NCBI GenBank assembly: GCA_024408905.1
Contig: JAKSUP010000045.1
Location: forward strand, 1 to 8,117
Source: a bacterium
Lineage (GTDB): Bacteria > Cyanobacteriota > Vampirovibrionia > Gastranaerophilales > Gastranaerophilaceae
Reading direction: 5' to 3'
Length of the DNA stretch: 8,117 nucleotides
In this document: positions 6,007 through 8,117 of the stretch, piece by piece
Position numbering within the stretch: the stretch's first letter is position 1
Layout: every line of letters begins with the position of its first letter
Position numbers and translations under genes: made by a program
The notes under the pieces: generated by a model
The model's database searches: none
What the model saw: only the letters and a program-made list of their open reading frames with translations
Told to the model about the DNA's origin: nothing

Positions 6007-6184
6007 TCATCCTAAATAGCCGTGTGATACAAACGATAGTTTTATAGTCAAGACACAAATTTAAGGCGTATTTCAGGATCTTACCGAAATGTAATAGACA
6101 CGCCAAACTGGCAAGATTCCGAACAATTTGAAAATCAAGTATTCACAGATGTTCATACTGATTTTCTAAATTTTCGGAATGACA
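6005..6184. repeat. two-hairpin palindromic element (REP/BIME- or MITE-like)
   Basis: This is a ~180-bp non-coding structure with near-matching inverted ends (TGTCATCC at 6005-6012; GGAATGACA at 6176-6184). Hairpin 1 pairs 6009-6021 with 6065-6079: 13 bp with two single-base bulges and a 43-nt loop. Hairpin 2 pairs 6116-6142 with 6155-6180: 25 bp with three single-base bulges and a 12-nt loop. The hairpins flank a linker with facing GGATCTT (6076-6082) and AAGATTCC (6113-6120) and a small GCCA/TGGC stem (6102-6112). The style GTCATCC...GGATCTT / AAGATTCC...GGAATGAC is familiar from intergenic palindromic repeats of many bacteria. No transposase is present. A run of seven T at 6187-6193 lies after hairpin 2 on the plus strand, so a transcription-end role is possible. 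Confidence 0.65.
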
Positions 6185-6222
6185 TATTTTTTTGTACTTT
6201 CATTATTCAAAATCCTTTACCC

Positions 6223-7374
6223 CTAAAATGGGCGACGTCCCATTGACATTCCTTGTTTTTTCTTTGATTTACCAAGCAAAGAACTTACAACAATCTTGTC
6301 ACCAGGTTTTACTTCATCTGTTATTATTTGAGTAACATTTTCATCTGAAACTCCAAGAGTTACATTGTATCGTTTCAAGCCTGAATTTGTTTTTACCCAA
6401 ACGCCTTGTTTCTCATATTTTTGAGTTTCATTTGCAGGTGTAAATTTCAAGGCCATATTTGGAACACAAAGTGCATTTTCAACCTTGTCTGTAATTATTG
6501 AAACATTTGCACTCATGCCCGGAATTACAAGTCCTTCTGAATTATCAACGGAAATAATTACTGTGTATGTAACAACGTTATTTGTTGTCGTTGAAGCCAA
6601 ACGGACTTGGGTAACTTCGCCTTCAAATGTCCTGTCTTGATATCCGTCAAGCACATAGTTTGCTTTTTGTCCGACTTTAATTCTACCTATATCAGCTTCT
6701 GAAACACTTGTTTCAATTTGCATTTTTGTTAAATCTTTAGCTACTTCAAAAAGTGTTGGAGTATTGAAACTTGCAGCTACGGTTTGACCAACATCAACTG
6801 CTCTTGAAATAACAGTACCGTCAACAGGGGAAGTAATTTTTGAATAACCTAAATTTGTCATGTTGTTACTTAATGATGCTTGAGCAGCACTAACTTCAGC
6901 TCTTGCTGCAGCTACTTCGGCTTGAGCTTGCAAATAATTTGCTTGAGCAAGTTCTACTTCGTCTTTTGATACATAATTTTTTTCGTATAAGTGTTTGTAT
7001 CTTTGGTAATTATTACGTTTGTAATTTAATGTTGAATTTGCTTTTGAATATGCAGCTTTTGCTGTATTTAATTTTGCAGTTGACTGATCAACATTAGCTT
7101 GGAACAAGCTTGGATCGAGTTCTGCCAGCATATCACCTTTTTTAACGACAGAGTTATAATCAACATATATTCTTGAAACAGTTCCTGATACTTGTGTACC
7201 TACTGCAATTGTATTTATAGGTTTAATTGTACCTGATGCTTCAACATACTGGGTAATAGTTTCTAAAGTTGCAGGTTTGGTTATGTATTTTTCACCTGAT
7301 TTTTTGAAAATTATTAATCCTAAAATTAAAGCCAGAATTGCAGCAACTGCAATAATTATGTATCTTTTTTTCAT
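6223..7374 (-). CDS. macA: MacA-type periplasmic adaptor (membrane fusion protein)
   Basis: This 383-residue adaptor links an inner-membrane ABC pump to a TolC-type channel. A single N-terminal membrane anchor (about 5-23, after MKKR) precedes a split lipoyl domain. The first half is VGTQVSGTVSRIYVDYNSV through LAELDP (58-88) and the second half is ITSPVDGTVISRAVDVGQTV (180-199). Between them lies an Ala/Gln/Glu-rich alpha-hairpin (about 91-172), which docks to the outer-membrane channel. The beta-barrel segment includes LTKMQIETSVSEADIGRIKVGQ, cut here as LTKMQIETSV (215-224) and SEADIGRIKVGQ (225-236), and VVTYTVIISVDN (267-278), closely resembling E. coli MacA. The membrane-proximal domain follows to about 365, then a basic tail (KSKKKQGMSMGRRPF). 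The start overlaps the stop of the TolC-like gene as TAATG, with GGGGG about 8 nt upstream. Unusually, the cognate ATPase gene is not next but about 800 bp downstream. It stops with TAG. Confidence 0.93.
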   Translation of the reverse strand: MKKRYIIIAVAAILALILGLIIFKKSGEKYITKPATLETITQYVEASGTIKPINTIAVGTQVSGTVSRIYVDYNSVVKKGDMLAELDPSLFQANVDQSTAKLNTAKAAYSKANSTLNYKRNNYQRYKHLYEKNYVSKDEVELAQANYLQAQAEVAAARAEVSAAQASLSNNMTNLGYSKITSPVDGTVISRAVDVGQTVAASFNTPTLFEVAKDLTKMQIETSVSEADIGRIKVGQKANYVLDGYQDRTFEGEVTQVRLASTTTNNVVTYTVIISVDNSEGLVIPGMSANVSIITDKVENALCVPNMALKFTPANETQKYEKQGVWVKTNSGLKRYNVTLGVSDENVTQIITDEVKPGDKIVVSSLLGKSKKKQGMSMGRRPF

Positions 7375-8117
7375 TATTTAACCCCCATTGATTTTAATAA
7401 GGTTTCTCTTGCTACATTATATTCAAATACAGCTTCGACAAAACTCAACTGTGATTTGTTATAGTTTGTAAGTGCGTCCTGCAACTCAACATAGTTATTT
7501 AAACCAACACTATATCTGCCGTCAGCCAATTCGAAATTTTCAAGTGTTGCTTTAACTTTTGTATTCATTAAAGGAATTTTTCTTTCAAGCTGACGCATAT
7601 TCACATAATAATCTTGGACACCATAGAAAATGTCGCATATTGCAATATTAACATTATGTTTTGCAATATCCAAATATGCTTCACCTTCTTTTATTTGATA
7701 GTGGATGCCATAAGGGTTAACAGAACCTATGCCCATTCCTACTCCGAGTTGCAGTGGTGTAGAATCACCACCTTCACGTTTTGTATATCCCCAAGAAAGA
7801 TTTGCATCAAGTTGAGGAGCATAGGAACGTTTTATAGCTTTTAAAGATTCTTCCTGAACATTTTGAACCATTCTTGCTGCTTTTAAGTCAGGTCTTTCTT
7901 TCATTGCTTTATCTATTGCTTCTTGTTTAGAGAGTTTCAGTGGCTTAAATTCAAAATCTTGTAATAAATCATTGTGCTCAATACCTGAAGAAAGCATTAT
8001 TAAACCATCTTGATTTTTCTTTGCTTTAGAGTTGTTAACAGGTTTTGTGGAGTCAATGTTTTTCATTTTCTCACGATAATCAGCCTTTAAGAAACCAAAG
8101 TTTTCGGTATTTTTAAC
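7374..8117 (-). CDS. TolC-family outer-membrane efflux channel, C-terminal part (cut by window edge)
   Basis: The frame is open to the window edge, so the N-terminal part lies outside; 247 residues are visible. They form the second OEP repeat of a TolC-type trimeric duct. Typical landmarks are LSKQEAIDKAMKERPDLKAA, followed by a long helix reaching SYAPQLDANLSWGY, where the chain enters the outer-membrane barrel. After the GIGSVNPYGIHY strand come the returning helices with FYGVQDYYVNMRQLERK and LADGRYSVGLNNYVELQDAL. The end is TLLKSMGVK. The first ~40 visible residues before the repeat are a charged Lys/Asn-rich stretch (REKMKNIDSTKPVNNSKAKK), probably the equatorial linker between the two halves. 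The Met inside this stretch (ATG at 8064-8066) is therefore internal and not a start. The stop overlaps the adaptor start (TAATG), indicating co-translation. Confidence 0.88.
   Translation of the reverse strand, partial: VKNTENFGFLKADYREKMKNIDSTKPVNNSKAKKNQDGLIMLSSGIEHNDLLQDFEFKPLKLSKQEAIDKAMKERPDLKAARMVQNVQEESLKAIKRSYAPQLDANLSWGYTKREGGDSTPLQLGVGMGIGSVNPYGIHYQIKEGEAYLDIAKHNVNIAICDIFYGVQDYYVNMRQLERKIPLMNTKVKATLENFELADGRYSVGLNNYVELQDALTNYNKSQLSFVEAVFEYNVARETLLKSMGVK

Noticed and set aside
6116..6193. Hairpin 2 plus T-run considered as a dedicated terminator
   Set aside because: On the plus strand the T-run begins 7 nt after the stem and no firm plus-strand gene precedes it. On the minus strand, downstream of the adaptor gene, no T-run follows. 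It is kept as part of the palindromic element.
5941..6222. CRISPR array or tRNA in the intergenic region
   Set aside because: There are no regularly spaced direct repeats and no cloverleaf; the repeats seen are inverted arms of hairpins.
6903..7097. Plus-strand Leu-rich open frame opposite the adaptor hairpin
   Set aside because: The leucine richness comes from reading the complement of the Ala/Gln-rich coiled-coil codons; the adaptor gene is certain.

Overview
The window is AT-rich, Gram-negative-type DNA: it encodes an outer-membrane TolC-family channel and a periplasmic adaptor. TAA, TAG and TGA are all used as stops. The lineage cannot be fixed from sequence alone. My best guess is a gut Candidatus Gastranaerophilales (Vampirovibrionia/Melainabacteria) relative. 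The guess rests on base composition, the style of the small XRE regulator, and a large soluble protein whose N-terminus carries a short Phe-Thr-Gly motif, which I associate with that group from memory. Treat this as inference.

Left part (1-1701), plus strand: the last codons of a gene cut by the window edge, an AT-only repeat with a candidate promoter, and a complete UhpC/GlpT-like organophosphate:phosphate antiporter (151-1542) closed by a strong intrinsic terminator. A well-formed sigma70-type promoter (1601-1629) then leads into the next gene.

Middle (1702-3477), plus strand: a 591-residue protein that I cannot assign to any family. It contains three divergent tandem copies of a unit repeating every ~163-169 residues, then a lysine-rich linker and a helical C-terminus. 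It meets the opposing gene stop-to-stop with no spacer, inside a 16-bp perfect palindrome.

Right part (3478-8117), minus strand: read in the direction of transcription, a TolC-family outer-membrane channel (cut by the window edge), a MacA-type adaptor, then about 800 bp of other material, then a MacB-type ATPase and its separate permease. The first pair overlap as TAATG and the second pair as ATGA, so each pair is translationally coupled. Together they would form a tripartite export machine: the ATPase/permease drives transport, the adaptor bridges the periplasm, and the TolC-like protein forms the exit duct.

The material splitting the efflux locus holds a 70-residue XRE repressor immediately upstream of the ATPase gene, a possible divergent small membrane protein, a 12-bp palindrome between those two, and a ~180-bp two-hairpin palindromic element resembling REP/BIME or MITE-type intergenic repeats. 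A 9-bp inverted repeat spans the ATPase start codon and Shine-Dalgarno region and lies next to a candidate extended -10. It is a good candidate for either an operator or an mRNA hairpin controlling the pump.
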